Origin: Psococerastis gibbosa
Taxonomy: Eukaryota > Arthropoda > Insecta > Psocodea > Psocidae
Direction: 5' to 3'
Length of the DNA: 64,000 nucleotides
NCBI GenBank assembly: GCA_963971405.1
Contig: OZ020489.1
Location: 11,098,001 to 11,162,000 of the forward strand
Each line of letters opens with the position of its first letter. Position 1 is the stretch's first letter. The notes under the pieces were generated by a model, which was not told where the DNA came from, made no database searches, and was given only the letters and a program-made list of their open reading frames with translations. The position numbers were made by a program, and so were the translations under genes. Of this stretch, positions 47,201 through 59,435 are shown piece after piece.

Positions 47201-49879
47201 CAATAGCTCCTGCGTGTTCATCGGTGTAAATGTAGCTGAAAAAAATTCATTCGACAAGAATACGAAAAATAGCTATTTACTTATTTTCTTCTTTTTAAAG
47301 GTCTTGAAATGATATGGGTGTCTTAATTTTGCTTATTTTGGCTCATTGTATTGTACTAAACATTTAACAATAGCTCCTGCGTTTTCATCGGTGTAAATGT
47401 AGTTGCAAAAAAATTCATTCGACAAAAATACGAAAAATAGCTATTTACTTATTTTATTTTATTTAAAGGTCTTGAAATGATATGGGTGACTTAATTTTGC
47501 TTATTTTGGCTCAATGTATTGTACGTAACATTGAGCAATTGCTCCTGCGTGTTCATCGGTGTAAATGTTGCTGCAAAATAATTCATTCGACAAGAATACG
47601 AAAAATAGCTATTTACTTATTTTATTTTTTTTAAGGTCTTGAAATGATATGGGTGTCTTTATTTTGCTTGTTTTGGCTCACTGTATTGTACTTAACATTG
47701 AGCAATAGCTCCTGCGTGTTCATCGGCGTAAATGTAGCTTAAAAAAATTCATTCTGCAAGAATACAAAAAATAGCTATTTACTTATTTTATTTTTTTTAA
47801 GGTCTTGAAATGATATGGGTGTCTTTATTTTGCTTGTTTTGGCTCATTGTATTGTACTTAACATTTAGCAATAGCTCCTGCGTGTTCATCGGTGTAAATG
47901 TAGCTGAAAAAAATTCATTCGACAAGAATACGAAAAATAGCTATTTACTTATTTTCTTCTTTTTAAAGGTCTTGAAATGATATGGGTGTCTAAATTTTGC
48001 TTATTTTGGCTCAATGTATTGTACTTAACATTGAGCAATTGCTCCTGCGTGTTCATCGGCGTAAATGTAGCTGAAAAAAATCATTTGACAAGAATACGAA
48101 AAATAGCTATTTACTTATTTTATTTTTTTTAAAGGTCTTGAAATGATATGGGTGTCTAAATTTTGCTTATTTTGGCTCACTGTATTGTACTTAACATTGA
48201 ACAATTGCTCCTGCGTGTTCATCGGTGTAAATGTAGTTGCAAAAAAATTCATTCGACAAAAATACGAAAAATAGCTATTTACTTATTTTATTTTATTTAA
48301 AGGTCTTGAAATGATATGGGTGTCTAAATTTTGCTTATTTTGGCTCATTGTATTGTTCTTAACATTGAGCAATTGCTCCTGCGTGTTCATCGGTGTAAAT
48401 GTAGCTGAAAAAAATTCATTCGACAAGAATACAAAAAATAGCTATTTACTTATTTTATTTTTTTTAAGGTCTTGAAATGATATGGGTGTCTTTATTTTGC
48501 TTGTTTTGGCTCACTGTATTGTACTTAACATTGAGCAATAGCTCCTGCGTGTTCATCGGCGTAAATGTAGCTTAAAAAAATTCATTCGGCAAGAATACAA
48601 AAAATAGCTATTTACTTATTTTATTTTTTTTAAGGTCTTGAAATGATATGGGTGTCTTAATTTTGCTTATTTTGGCTCAATGTATTGTACTAAACATTGA
48701 GCAATAGCTCCTGCGTGTTCATCGGTGTAAATGTAGCTGAAAAAAATTCATTCGACAAGAATACGAAAAATAGCTATTTACTTATTTTCTTCTTTTTAAA
48801 GGTCTTGAAATGATATGGGTGTCTTAATTTTGCTTATTTTGGCTCAATGTATTGTACTTAACATTGAGCAATAGCTCCTGATTGTTCGTCGATGTAAATA
48901 TAGCTGCAAAAAAATTCATTCGACAAGAATACGAAAAATAGCTATTTACTTATTTTATTTTATTTAAAGGTCTTGAAATAATATGGCTGTCTAAATTTTG
49001 CTTATTTTGGCTCATTGTATTGTACGTAACATTGAGCAATAGCTCCTGATTGTTCATCAATGTAAATATAGCTGCAAAAAAATTCATTCGACAAGAATAC
49101 GAAAAATAGCTATTTACTTATTTTCTTCTTTTTAAAGGTCTTGAAATGATATGGGTGTCTTAATTTTGCTTATTTTGGCTCAATGTATTGTACTTAACAT
49201 TGAGCAATTGCTCCTGCGTGTTCATCGGTGTAAATGTAGCTGAAAAAAATTCATTCGACAAGAATACGAAAAATAGCTATTTACTTATTTTATTTTTTTT
49301 AAAGGTCTTGAAATAATTTGGCTGTCTAAATTTTGTTTATTTTGGCTCATTGTATTGTACTTAACATTGAGCAATAGCTCCTGATTGTTCGTCGATGTAA
49401 ATATAGCTGCAAAAAAATTCATTCGACAAGAATACGAAAAATAGCTATTTACTTATTTTATTTTATTTAAAGGTCTTGAAATAATATGGCTGTCTAAATT
49501 TTGCTTATTTTGGCTCATTGTATTGTACGTAACATTGAGCAATAGCTCCTGATTGTTCATCAATGTAAATATAGCTGCAAAAAAATTCATTCGACAAGAA
49601 TACGAAAAATAGCTATTTACTTATTTTATTTTATTTAAAGGTCTTGAAATAATATGGCTGTCTAAATTTTGCTTATTTTGGCTCATTGTTTCGTAGTCAA
49701 CATTGAGCTATAGCTCCTGCGTGTTCATCGGTGTAAATGTTGCTGCAAAATAATTCATTCGACAAGAATACGAAAAATAGCTATTTACTTATTTTATTTT
49801 ATTTAAAGGTCTTGAAATAATATGGGTGTCTAAATTTTGCTTATTTTGGCTCATTGTATTGTAGTTAACATTGAGCAAT
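41205..49879 (+). repeat. Satellite array, about 52 monomers of about 167 bp
   Basis: Head-to-tail monomers. Successive GCTCCT landmarks lie at 41205, 41372, 41540, 41708 and 41876. Each has GTTCATCG, TGTAAAT, TTCATTCGACAAGAATACGA, AAATAGCTATTTACTTATTT, GGTCTTGAAAT and ATTGAGCAAT. Middle monomers form a higher-order repeat of 2,333 bp (14 monomers). Monomers at both edges are a distinct CTCCTGATTGTTC type. There is no reading frame of any length. Not CRISPR: the unit is long, with no spacers. Confidence 0.95.
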
Positions 49880-49889
49880 TTGGTTAACC

Positions 49890-50460
49890 TAGCATAGCCT
49901 ATTCTCAAACGAATCACCTTCACTTGGTCTCTTCTACTCATCTTGTGTTCGAACAGCCCCCCACCCTTGGCTGTATTGTTCTTAGTTTATTTTCCCACGC
50001 GGGACTCCACTCTATCTGCCAGCATTCTGTTAAGAGGTTGTGTGTTGTATTTTTAAAGTCTGACGGCGGAAAGTAAGGGAAGGGGGGAGAATGAATAAGA
50101 CTAGTTGCAGAATTGGCTGCGTTGTCGGCCCTGTCATTACCCTCTATCCCTATGTGGGATGGGGCCCATGCCGAGAAACTCAACGCATTGGGTCGGTGGT
50201 AGGCATGCGATTAAATTAATAATTAGATGTATTAGGGTATTTTAGGATATAATTGCTGAATAGCTGTGAGTGCGGCTAAGCTGTCGGAGATGATAAGTGC
50301 TCTGTCTATGGAATGTCTTATAATATGCAATATTATTTGATGTTCAGCTGTATAGACGGACGCTTGCGGCAATAGAGGTATGAGCAGTAGATCTGAATTG
50401 TGTGACACACCGGCCCCTGCGCCGTACTTGGTTTTGGAGCCATCCGTACAGAAATGGTGC
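49890..50460 (-). mobile_element. LINE RNase H fragment
   Basis: On the minus strand, broken frames spell an RNase H domain: TDGSKTKYGAGAGV, YTAEHQII, ISDSLAALTAI, then WAPSHIGIEGNDRADNAANS and a WENKLRTIQP tail. It borders the right edge of the satellite array. It is a different family from LINE C and strongly decayed. Confidence 0.75.
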
Positions 50461-50604
50461 CATGTATGGTATGTTAACTAGGTTAAACAAATGAAAAACT
50501 CCTTGTTAGTGGATGGTAGTGGTAGTGGAAGCGGCACAACAGAGTACCTATGTGAGCAACCGCATTTTACCGAGTGACAGCTAACGGTCGTGACTGATGT
50601 CACA

Positions 50605-50675
50605 AAAGGTTCGTCTTTTTTGCGGTACACCTACAGACCCTTTGCGGCACACCGGTTGAGAAACGCTGCTATACA
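50605..50675 (-). mobile_element. hAT terminal fragment
   Basis: The minus strand begins CAGCGTTTCTCAACCGGTGT followed by GCCGCAAAGGG, the typical outer end of many animal hAT elements. No matching second end was found nearby. Confidence 0.5.
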
Positions 50676-50827
50676 CATACTGTCCCACAAGGAATTGAAG
50701 ATAACGAATGTATTTATTTCGACACCTGCGGTTGATGAACTATAGTAATATATAGGGGGCACGGTTAGGTACCTACCTACAGTACCTATATTATGGCTTT
50801 TTATCTCTCTACTGACTTTTCTTATAG

Positions 50828-51017
50828 ATGCCTTGCAGACATAGCCTTGCAGTTCCACGATCTGTGGTCGCGCTTGATGACGTTCAGCCACGGCGTCATA
50901 GCCGGCGTCGCGTGTTGCCACATCCTGTCGGTCGCTGCTGTCCTGGCATCTACTCAGTATGACGTCGAACAATTCGTACATTTTTATACCACTTTCTCTC
51001 ACTCAAGGTCCACTTTG
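50828..51017 (+). CDS. Candidate internal exon, TMEM237-like membrane protein
   Basis: Strong acceptor (tgacttttcttatag at 50827), then a GC-rich frame reading ALQFHDLWSRLMTFSHGVIA, GVACCHILSVAAVLASTQYD and VEQFVHFYTTFS. The RLMTFSHGVIAG segment running into a hydrophobic helix resembles, from memory, the FRVIGLFSHGFLAG helix of TMEM237, a tetraspan protein of the ciliary transition zone. The base composition stands out from the surrounding repeats, as the cadherin exons do. The donor is uncertain (GT at 51018 is weak; others are further on), so the end is approximate. Other exons were not found. Confidence 0.45.
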
Positions 51018-51301
51018 CTGTGTACGTCTTCACATCGCTCTGCATAATTTCTTGTTTTGATAGGTACGCATTCGTAATACCCTATGATGTACTAATATTT
51101 ACCGTCTCTCATATAGGATAGCATTTCTTTCCTTGTCTTACAATGGAACTTCTTTCGTATGGAAATCCACAATGCGGACTAAACATTTATCCAAATTAAA
51201 ACCCATTATTTGTGTTGGCACACCTGCGCCCACATATTAAAATCAATATGCATGCTCGACAAGTGACGTCATAACCAACGCAACATCTAGTTAGCCACAA
51301 G

Positions 51302-51600
51302 CAGGGGCGTAAAGTTGGGGGGGGGGGGGGGGGGGGACAGGCTTCGCACCCCCCCCCCCCCCAGCCTCGAGCATTGTAAGATGTGGTTCATACTTCATGG
51401 TCCCCTTTGCAGCAATATGAATGTAGGCACTCATTCCCTTTTTAGTTTTGTAAAATCTACAGCTATAATTTACTACTATTAAAATGCGTAAAGCCTTGCT
51501 ATTTTGCTCTTATATTTTCAATTTTTCCTTATCTTGCCTGATGACGGCATAGGTCTACTTAGTTTTGCCCCCGCCATCATTCTAAAACTTTACGCCTCTG
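51302..51600 (+). mobile_element. hAT-type MITE with G/C runs, copy 2
   Basis: 299 bp. Ends CAGGGGCGTAAAGTT and AACTTTACGCCTCTG. 8-bp flanks GCCACAAG (51294-51301) and GCCGCAAG (51601-51608), one mismatch. A run of about 19 G is followed closely by a run of about 13 C. Related in sequence to 59436-59747 in the other orientation. Confidence 0.85.
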
Positions 51601-51678
51601 GCCGCAAGCACTTTCTAGTTCCTATACAATCTCTATTTGACTGGTACACGGGAACATTTCACGCAGTGTGAGGCGCTG

Positions 51679-51812
51679 AGGCGGGGTTTCCAATCGTCAA
51701 TGAGACATGTGAAATTGAAGGTTTAGCAGACATTAAAGACATACTAAAAATTCTGCTACCACGTCAAAACCATATATCTCATTGACAATTGACGTATGTG
51801 GAAACCCCGCCT
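51679..51812. mobile_element. Palindromic MITE (ggcgg family), copy e
   Basis: Ends AGGCGGGGTTTCCA and TGGAAACCCCGCCT; the right arm has TGCTACCACGTC, the complement of the shared inner motif. About 134 bp. Confidence 0.8.
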
Positions 51813-51929
51813 GAGAAATTGATCATGGGTACAATAATGGGGGATGATAGGTTGTTGCAAGGAAAAGTTAATTTCTGAACGCACTTTGGAAAATTTTGTT
51901 TGCTTAATTCATGCCGCCTGGCGAAAATA

Positions 51930-52730
51930 TAGTCAAGAAACCGACTAGACGTCTTCTGCTAGCCCTATTGCTAACAAAAGGCTATTTCGCTTAGGTTCCT
52001 CACCTTTCGGATTTTGTGTCTGCGCATGCGCATAATATCCCAAGGCCAAACAAACATTTTGCATTGTCGACGTCGACTGCTCCATAGCGTTGTTTGTCGT
52101 CTATTATTTAAGTGTTTTAGTTTTTAATAAATTATTGAGAAGTATAGAGAATTAAATATTGTGAATTTGAGAAACGAGCTTAAGAAGGTGAATGCCAAAT
52201 TAATGGTTGGAGAAGGCGAAATAATAGCAAGGTTATTTTAATACCACTCAAATAGTAACTTCGGCCATTGCCCGTATTATGACAATTCTCCAGCAATGGA
52301 AATCCAAGGGCTTCCAAGGAAAATGAAAAATATACACATTCATTCTTGCACGGTGCTGCCTTCAGTGACAGCTATTACTTATTAAAGTGTTGGGCTACCT
52401 TATGGTGAATGGAAAGAATGTCATCGCCTCAAACTAGCGTACTTCTAACGATGCCGAAACTTTGTGAAAAGCAACGTCAATGAAAGAATAATGGTCTTAC
52501 GAGGTAAGTTAAGTTACCGGTCCCGCTACCTGGGGTGGATGCTCCGTATTGTAATTGAAAGAAATTCGACACTGTTCACAAATTCATTTATTGAATGTTG
52601 CCTTTCAGGTTAACTTTAATTGAAAGCACCGTACAATATGATCAGTAAATCGAAACTGAATATATTTATCAAAAGTAGAAACGTTTTACATTTTTTGTAT
52701 GGTTAGTTGTTTATAAAGTACATTTTGTTG
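51930..52730 (+). repeat. Unnamed dispersed repeat, copy 1
   Basis: About 700-800 bp that aligns in reverse orientation with 62790-63840. It includes GAGAAACGAGCTTAAGAAGG, CTTCGGCCATTGCCCGTA and AATGGTCTTACGAGGTAAG. No terminal repeat, domain or long frame was recognised. Confidence 0.75.
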
Positions 52731-52743
52731 TCAAAAGTACATT

Positions 52744-53100
52744 TTGCGTACCATAGCCAAAAAACCCAGGTTCTTCTCTTCATGGCTCTTATTCTCCAAA
52801 TTCGAATTACTTCCTCTTCGGCACTTGTACATCTACAATTTGCTTAAATTATATTTTAAATCATGTGGAAATCTCCCTATCCGTATCCCTATAGCACATT
52901 CTCTAAGAAGAGCAGAGCGTTTCCTGGTGCCCTTTCCTGCGGGGGAAAACTTTCGGAAATCTCCGAACTATTTGGTTCCGAGGTTGCTAAACGCTCTGCC
53001 CTTCTTTTTTGACCCTGACATGAAGCCCAGAACTTTCGCCAGTCAAGTTAGAGTCTGGCTGTGTGCAGTGGAAAACGTGGAGTTCCTCCTGTCCTCATAA
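52744..53100 (+). pseudogene. LINE reverse transcriptase C-terminal remnant
   Basis: A 118-residue frame reads LLPLRHLYIYNLLKLYFKSC, then YLVPRLLNALPFFFD and a tail. This pattern (hydrophobic helix, then LVPRLxNxLP) is the end of CR1/jockey-like LINE proteins just before their stop. The catalytic part is missing upstream. Confidence 0.55.
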
Positions 53101-53680
53101 ATCCCTTATTTATTCATTTTATTTAATGAAAAATATGAAATTCTACTAATTTATTATGTGATGCTGTATTTTTTTATTTTATTTATTTCTATTTTTAATT
53201 TTGAGTGATAAATGTTGATTCTCTTTCAGCTATGTAGCTGTAGTGGCTACTGCTGATCAGTGTAAATGTAAAAAAATTGTTTTCAATACACATATTATTA
53301 TTATTATTATATTATATAGGCCTATCCTGACGAAAATGAATAAGTTAACCAAAATTTTGTGAATTGTAGGTAGCCAGGTAGGCCTACACTTGTAAATAAA
53401 ATCCTATGCGCTGTTGCCTGCAGTCTGAATTTTAACCAAATACTTATTAAATATTAGAGAAGCTATATACAATATATAACCTATACTCTTAGGTATACAG
53501 TATCTATAAATTCATTTCAATTCTAGGCAAAATAGTCTGCAGAGAAGTTTTAAGCTGCCAATGTGAATGCGCAGTAGGAAGTTCTCCAGTAGCCCACTGC
53601 CAACATGTGACAGCGATTCTACTGGGTTTGTGCGACTTCGGTGGTAGCTTGCTTATTGACTTCGGTGGTAGTGCGCTTGT
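53101..53680. other. Unassigned AT-rich sequence
   Basis: Contains a (ATT)n run (about 53287-53310); nothing else recognised. Confidence 0.45.
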
Positions 53681-53872
53681 ATAGTCCACGCAAAACGAGA
53701 AAAGTATGGACATGGAATGTTTTGATCCTGCGCAATACTGTAATACAATTCTGTGTAACCTTGTTGCATTGGATGCACGGAAAAACAAAAATTGTGCAAA
53801 TAATATTTTTACAGTGTTGCACAGGATCAAAACATTCCATGACCATACTTTTCTCATTTTGCGTGGACTATA
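53681..53872. mobile_element. Foldback element
   Basis: Arms of about 70 bp beginning TATAGTCCACGCAAAACGAG and ending in the near-complement at 53853-53872. They share GGAATGTTTTGATCCTG. The frames on each strand are by-products of the palindrome. Confidence 0.78.
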
Positions 53873-54994
53873 CATGTGCGAGCATCTACGTCGGACACGT
53901 GTTGAATTACGAGTTACTATCAGTTGACTTAGTGAGGCCATTGAATAGGTTAATCGGATACATTCTTTAATTGTTTGTAAGCGATTTAACCTTTTACAAA
54001 AGTGAGTAAGTGTGACGCTGTTATTAGCTTGTAACCTGTCATCATAACTATCACAAGCCAGATCCACGCATTTCACCGCCCATTTTTCTTCGAGGTGAAA
54101 GCAGAAACCTTGGGATCCGAAATGAAAACAATGTCGGTAACGATGTTACTGAGCCCGGCTTCGCGTCTAGTTCCAAGACATAGTGAAAAAATTATACGGC
54201 GCTCACCCAGAGGAATCGCAAAATGGGATTAGGAACTAATCACGATAATGGCACCCGCCAGCATGCGTTCAGTTGATGAGGACCATGATTATTTCGTTTT
54301 TATGGAAGAGTGATATTAAAAAATCTCGTAGTAATACAATATTGCCTGCTTGTTACTTCATGACTATACACACAAAAAATGACACAGATTAATAGTCAGC
54401 TTTATTGTTTCAATGTAAATTATAGCAGATGGAAAAGGACTAACTACACCATTGTGTAATTTTTTTATATAAATGTATACAAGTGTTTCAGGAGATCGGC
54501 TGCCTACAAACTTCTTGGACATATTGCCCGTTCAATTTGGAACAAAATATCCCGCACAATGCACAACTCGGAATGCACCGTTAGCGATCTTGGGGTGGAT
54601 CAAACGGTAAAATATAATTGAAGACGTCAGGGGAAAAAAGGAAAGGTGCACTTTTGGTCGAAATTGAGATAATGGTGGCATTCTGTTCAGTTTTTAATGT
54701 AGTTTTAGATGACCTGACAAACCCGAAGAAAACCAAGTAAGGTTCTGCACAAATTGTGGGGGGGGGGGGGGGGACAGAATACATGGAAAGAAACGGCTAC
54801 TTTCAACCTTAAATTCGATTTCAGAAAAATCAACTTCTTTTGATCACCTTACCGGTTTTTCCCCTGTCGTCTTTATTGCATTGAATGGAAACAATTTTAT
54901 TAAAATACCAAAATGCGAAGAATAAGAATATAAAGTCTTGCTTTCATGCTAACTCTAAAACAGATTATATTATTAAGAGTGTACATCCCGTAGA
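53873..54994. other. Unassigned sequence with a G run
   Basis: AT-rich, with a run of about 16 G at 54760-54775. No recognised gene or element. It may hold a worn hAT fragment around the G run. Confidence 0.4.
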
Positions 54995-55548
54995 AAATTG
55001 GCAGCTCGAAATTTAATACTTCTTTTTTTTTTCTATTTAATTAACTAGGCAAGTCATTAAAAATTTGGCCCATTTAAGTTGTAGAAGACTACGTCATCCA
55101 TCATACGGTATAACAGGCCCGTACCCAGGATTTTTTTTTTTGGGGGGGGGGCCAAAGAACAATTTTTTTTTAATACATGATGCATCCGTAGTAATTCACC
55201 TGTGAGGTTGTAAATATAATGACCATCCGATCATTTGGGGGGGGGGGGGGGGGGGTGGCCCTCTGGGGTACGAGCCTGCGGTATAATAGGGTATATTTAA
55301 TTTTTGATACCATACCTTTTTCCTATAGATATAAATATTTATAAACAATATTATTTCACGTATAAATGTATAATACAAGATACCCGGTGCCAAGAAAAAA
55401 ATACAAAAACAAAAATTTAAAATACCCTATAGTATAAGATGCATGAAGTAGTCTTCTACAACTTAAATCAGCCAAATCTTAAATGACTTGCTTGGTTAAT
55501 GAAATAAAACATATGAAGTATTAAATTTCGGGTTGCCAATTTCGGTAC
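54995..55548. mobile_element. Foldback element hosting a hAT MITE
   Basis: Left arm 54995-55110 (AAAATTGGCAGC, TTAAGTTGTAGAAGACTACG) pairs with right arm 55440-55548 (GTAGTCTTCTACAACTTAA, GGGTTGCCAATTTC). The hAT MITE 55114-55278 lies inside. A related, less regular copy is at 27508-27800. Confidence 0.72.
55114..55278. mobile_element. hAT-type MITE with G runs, copy 3
   Basis: 165 bp. Ends CAGGCCCGTACCCAGG and GGTACGAGCCTG; perfect 8-bp target duplication CGGTATAA (55106-55113 and 55279-55286). Two G runs of about 10 and 19 plus T runs. Confidence 0.87.
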
Positions 55549-56009
55549 AGACGCATTTTAAATTAATCCTAGAAGAAAAAGAAAAAAACGGGAGAGAAAG
55601 AGAGGAGAACAAGGATAAAGCATATGCAGAGGGGGGGGGGGGGATCCATTGTTATCACTATTACCAAACCGGAGCAAGTTATCTAAGATATAATTATTGT
55701 TTAAATATTTTCTTAAAACTACTGAGTGAATTAGCTGCCCCAACCTCCAACTAATTATGTCTTGTTTTTTATGCATCCTTGGCACAGCTGGTCTATACCC
55801 CGATAAAACTGCCTTGAGGCGTAGGACATATTGTATATATAATTATATATAGTATTATGGTGTTCTGTGTACGTAGCATATTTTTATTTATTTATAAGCC
55901 TTTAAGTTGCAAAGTAGGCCTTCGGGTTATGTGTAGTTTTTATTATAGACTAATAAATAGTATGCAGGCCTATGTATTCTATGAAACTTATAAAGGCAAA
56001 GGATTCCTT
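55549..56009. other. Unassigned AT-rich sequence
   Basis: Includes a GAA-rich purine tract (55568-55630) ending in about 14 G (55630-55643). No gene recognised. Confidence 0.45.
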
Positions 56010-56144
56010 TTACTACCCGACCACGATAGGGTGACTTTTGGAACACGTATAAAAATCGAATTAACTCGGTGTCTCGCTTATCCCTATGCAAGTTTATAAT
56101 AAGTAAAATGTTCCAAATGTTATCCTATCTTGGTCGGGTAGTAG
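56010..56144. mobile_element. Foldback element
   Basis: Arms TACTACCCGACCACGATAGG and the complement CCTATCTTGGTCGGGTAGTA, with inner GGAAC/GTTCC pairing. About 135 bp, non-coding. Confidence 0.75.
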
Positions 56145-57112
56145 AGGGCTATTCATTTTGTTTTATTTGCCAATTACCAGAATGTAGGCCTATGTACCTA
56201 AAGAATTTGTACATATTATGTAGGTAGGCTACCCATTCGCCGTTATCAGACTGCCTAACTTGGTTCATATTATATTATTTTATTTATACCCTAATACTGA
56301 ATTTATTTAAATTTTTAGTAAAGGCTTACCGCTTAATCACAGCGCGGTATCACGTCGGAAATTCCCGCCTTTTTGCTTGGGGACCGAAGTATACCAATGA
56401 CAATTGCTATGGGCTAGGAATAGGCTAAAATGTGACAACTAATTCTGTAAATTTGAGCGATTAATGCCTAGCAAATAGCCTAATAGGGAGTTTTGGTCTA
56501 GGCCTGCCGGCTATTCCCAATTCATGATGGGCTTCATATGGATGCACATATCACACTATTATTAAATTGACGAACTAAATATTGTATCTTTATATAAATT
56601 ATCATAACAGCAGAGGCAGGCCCTGTACATACTGTAATTGCATACAATATAAAAATAATTTATTTACCGAATATAGGTTATTAGAATGGAATAGATCATA
56701 CTAAACAACATTTATGTGAATCATTATTTATATGAATAGGTTCCATACTGCATACGATGTAGGTAACACAAGCATAAATAATAGTATTAAGGATAATTTT
56801 TCAGTATGCACATTCGTATTTGTAAAGAATAGAGCTGTGACATTTCAACCATTATACACGCTAATCTATTCATAAGGAAGCGGTTGAGTTAATGTTCCAT
56901 GAAGTCACTCGCAGGCTGCATGCTGCAGCACAGCAGATTCCGAGTTGGCTAGAAGAACCCATGGCAAATATCGGGTAATCACAACTAATGGAGATATTTG
57001 AGACTATCATCGCACTCCTGATGGCGGCATAATAGAAACACAGCTATTGCAATAGCAATAGTCCAGTATTCCCATATACGGTACCTGTAAATACATAATA
57101 ATAATAATAAAT
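56145..57112. other. Unassigned AT-rich sequence
   Basis: No exon, repeat or RNA gene recognised; (ATA)n run near 57092-57110. Confidence 0.45.
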
Positions 57113-57719
57113 TACAACCCTGGCACATTGAAGTTGGACCACCTTGAATTTTAACAGTGATATTTTTTCAAAAAGTTCTGATTTAATTAGAAAGAACCGG
57201 TCCGAGTTTACTCGAACATGCTTTCCAATTTATAAATTAGTTAATAGGCATTATGTGTAATTTCATAGTAAATAATTTCCTTGTGGTTAAATTCCGGATC
57301 CCTGGCGGGGGGGGGGGGGGGGGTCCACCTCAATATATTAAAAACCCCTTAAAACTCGATTGCATATTCTGGAACTACAGACCAATACATTGTAACAGTA
57401 GTAACAATATAAATATTTATTCTATGACAGGGCACGCAATGTATTGGAGCGTGAATTTTCCATAATTTATTTGAAAAATTTTTTAATAGACCCAAATATT
57501 TTTTTGGGAAATCAACCTGTCAGGTTTTGTTACTCTATTGAACACCTAAAACATACCTGAATGTAGAAATCATCGAGAGAAAGGTTCAGCAGAAAAATTA
57601 TTTTTTAGTGATTTTTCATGAAAATTGAGTTAATTTTATTTTTGTTACCCCCAGAAGCAAACCATCAAGGGGAAAGCGACCCACCGTATTTTGTTGACAT
57701 TAATAACAACTACAATATA

Positions 57720-59245
57720 CAGTGTTGCTCATAATAATAGGGACACAGTGAATTTTCCTAAAATCTCCAAAATGGCAAGAGTTTTGGCCTTGATTGTTAG
57801 CAGTAAATAACATGGCAAGAAGTTTGATATGTTGTGTAAATTTCATCCCAATTGCCCAAGAACGTGAGAATCTAATGAAGATTTTCAAAAATACGTCGGT
57901 CATAATAATAGTGACATTACCTTTACTTCTTTAATAAAATGCAGATAAATTAACAAATTACAATTTAATCATCAATACTTGGTAGATTGTCCCTTGTTAT
58001 GAAGAACAAGTTGAGTTCATTGAAGTGACCAAATTCTGGCAAACAGACACAGGGATGTTGTACCACGCTTTTTGAACTTCTTGCCAAAGGTGGTCTTTGT
58101 TCTTGATTGTATCTTTAGCAATACTCTTCTTAAGTTCATTCCATAAGTTTTCTGTCGGATTCAAGTCTGGTGATTGTGCTGGCACTCCATAACAGATTTT
58201 TTTTCCCCCGCGAACCAGTTCTTCACCAACTTCGATGAATGTTTTGGGTCATTATCTTGTTGGAATTGCCACAGCAGTGGCATGTTTTCTTCTGCATAAG
58301 GAAGCATTTCATTTTCTAATATGTCCCGATAGATTTCCTTAGTCATAATGTCCCTGATGAGGTGAATAGGACCAACTCCGTTGAACTAGAAACAACCCCA
58401 TACCATTATGTTTCCTCCACCGAACTTAACAGTCTTCCTGGTGTACTTAGGATTGAATGCGGCGTTAGTTGGCCGTCTCACGAACTGCTGGCCATCAGAC
58501 CCAAAGAGATTTATCTTAGTTTCATCGCTCCATAGGACGTTCCTCCAATTGACCCGATGGCGGTGTGTATGAGCAAACCTCAAGCGATCCTTTATGTTCT
58601 TTTTGGACAACAATGGCACCTTCCTGGGAATCCTGGATGGCAGTCCAGCTTCAAAAAGACGTTGTCGAATTGTACCGGGGCTGATTGACGCACCAACACG
58701 TTCCTTTAGCGTTCTTGAGGAGGCGAATGGGTCGCGCTTGGATTCGCGGACAAGGAAACGGTCAAAATTTTCGGATGTCTTCCTAGTCCGACCTCTTTTT
58801 TCGACTGCAGTTTATTCCTTTAACGCGTTGGCCACCATTGTTTTTGATCGATCGACTAAATCAGCAATTTTTCTGATGCTGAACCCTTTCTTCCGCAAGC
58901 CGCAGATAATTCTTCTTTCATCATCAGAGCAATGTTTCATACGGCCCATTTTCTCAAAATATCTTGAGATTTTAAGTGGCAAGAGGCCTTGGGCAGATTT
59001 TTAAATTTTCTTTATTTTTGGCTTAAATAAAAACAAAAACTAGACTCGCGTCCTTATTATTATGACCAGCGAAAATTAAAAAAAAATCTTGAACGCTTTA
59101 AGTTCTTGATACTTTTTAACCAAACTCACACCAAATATTCAGATAACCAAGCCGTCAACTACTGCTGACTATAATTGTGGTACCTGATTGGGTTTAAAAA
59201 AAAATTGAAAAATTCGAAGTGTCCCTATTATTATGAGCAACACTG
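57720..59245 (-). mobile_element. Tc1-type transposon with IR/DR ends, degraded
   Basis: 1,526 bp, flanked by TA (57718-57719, 59246-59247). Outer repeats CAGTGTTGCTCATAATAATA at the left and its complement at the right. A second, inner pair (GTCATAATAATAGTGAC at about 57899 and its relative at about 59049) gives the IR/DR arrangement with arms near 200 bp. The transposase is on the minus strand and broken. Confidence 0.9.
57997..58948 (-). pseudogene. Tc1 transposase, broken
   Basis: Cut-and-paste DDE transposase. From 58948 it reads MGRMKHCSDDERRIICGLRK with a helix-turn-helix (GFSIRKIADLVDRS). The catalytic core follows: LWSDETKINLFGSDG, LWQFQQDNDPKHSSKLVKNW and SPDLNPTENLWNELKKS, giving a DD and E about 34 residues apart. 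Lesions: an in-frame stop after ANALKE, an in-frame stop after MVWGCF (58383-58385) and a one-base shift in the A run near 58199-58206. Non-functional. Confidence 0.85.
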
Positions 59246-59435
59246 TATGTGAATTTAAAAGAAATCGTTGGAGCCTTTTTAGAAAAATAATTTTTATATA
59301 CGTTTTTTTGGAGTTTTTTGAGAATAAACCCCCCCCCCCCCCAAACTGGCTTACCATAAAATAAAAAATCCCTTTCGGCTATGGCCGATCAGGTGTAGGG
59401 CGATTCCGCAGACCCTGCTTTTCCTCTGCGCTACC

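Noticed and set aside
41205-49879. CRISPR-like array
   Set aside because: Units are about 167 bp, contiguous, without unique spacers, and the context is eukaryotic; it is a satellite.
50631-51002. Minus-strand 123-residue frame over the TMEM237-like exon
   Set aside because: It crosses a hAT end and the plus-strand exon, shows no family pattern and has no splice support.
53504-54076. 190-residue minus-strand frame
   Set aside because: It runs through a foldback palindrome, so its open length follows from the repeated arms; no domain seen.
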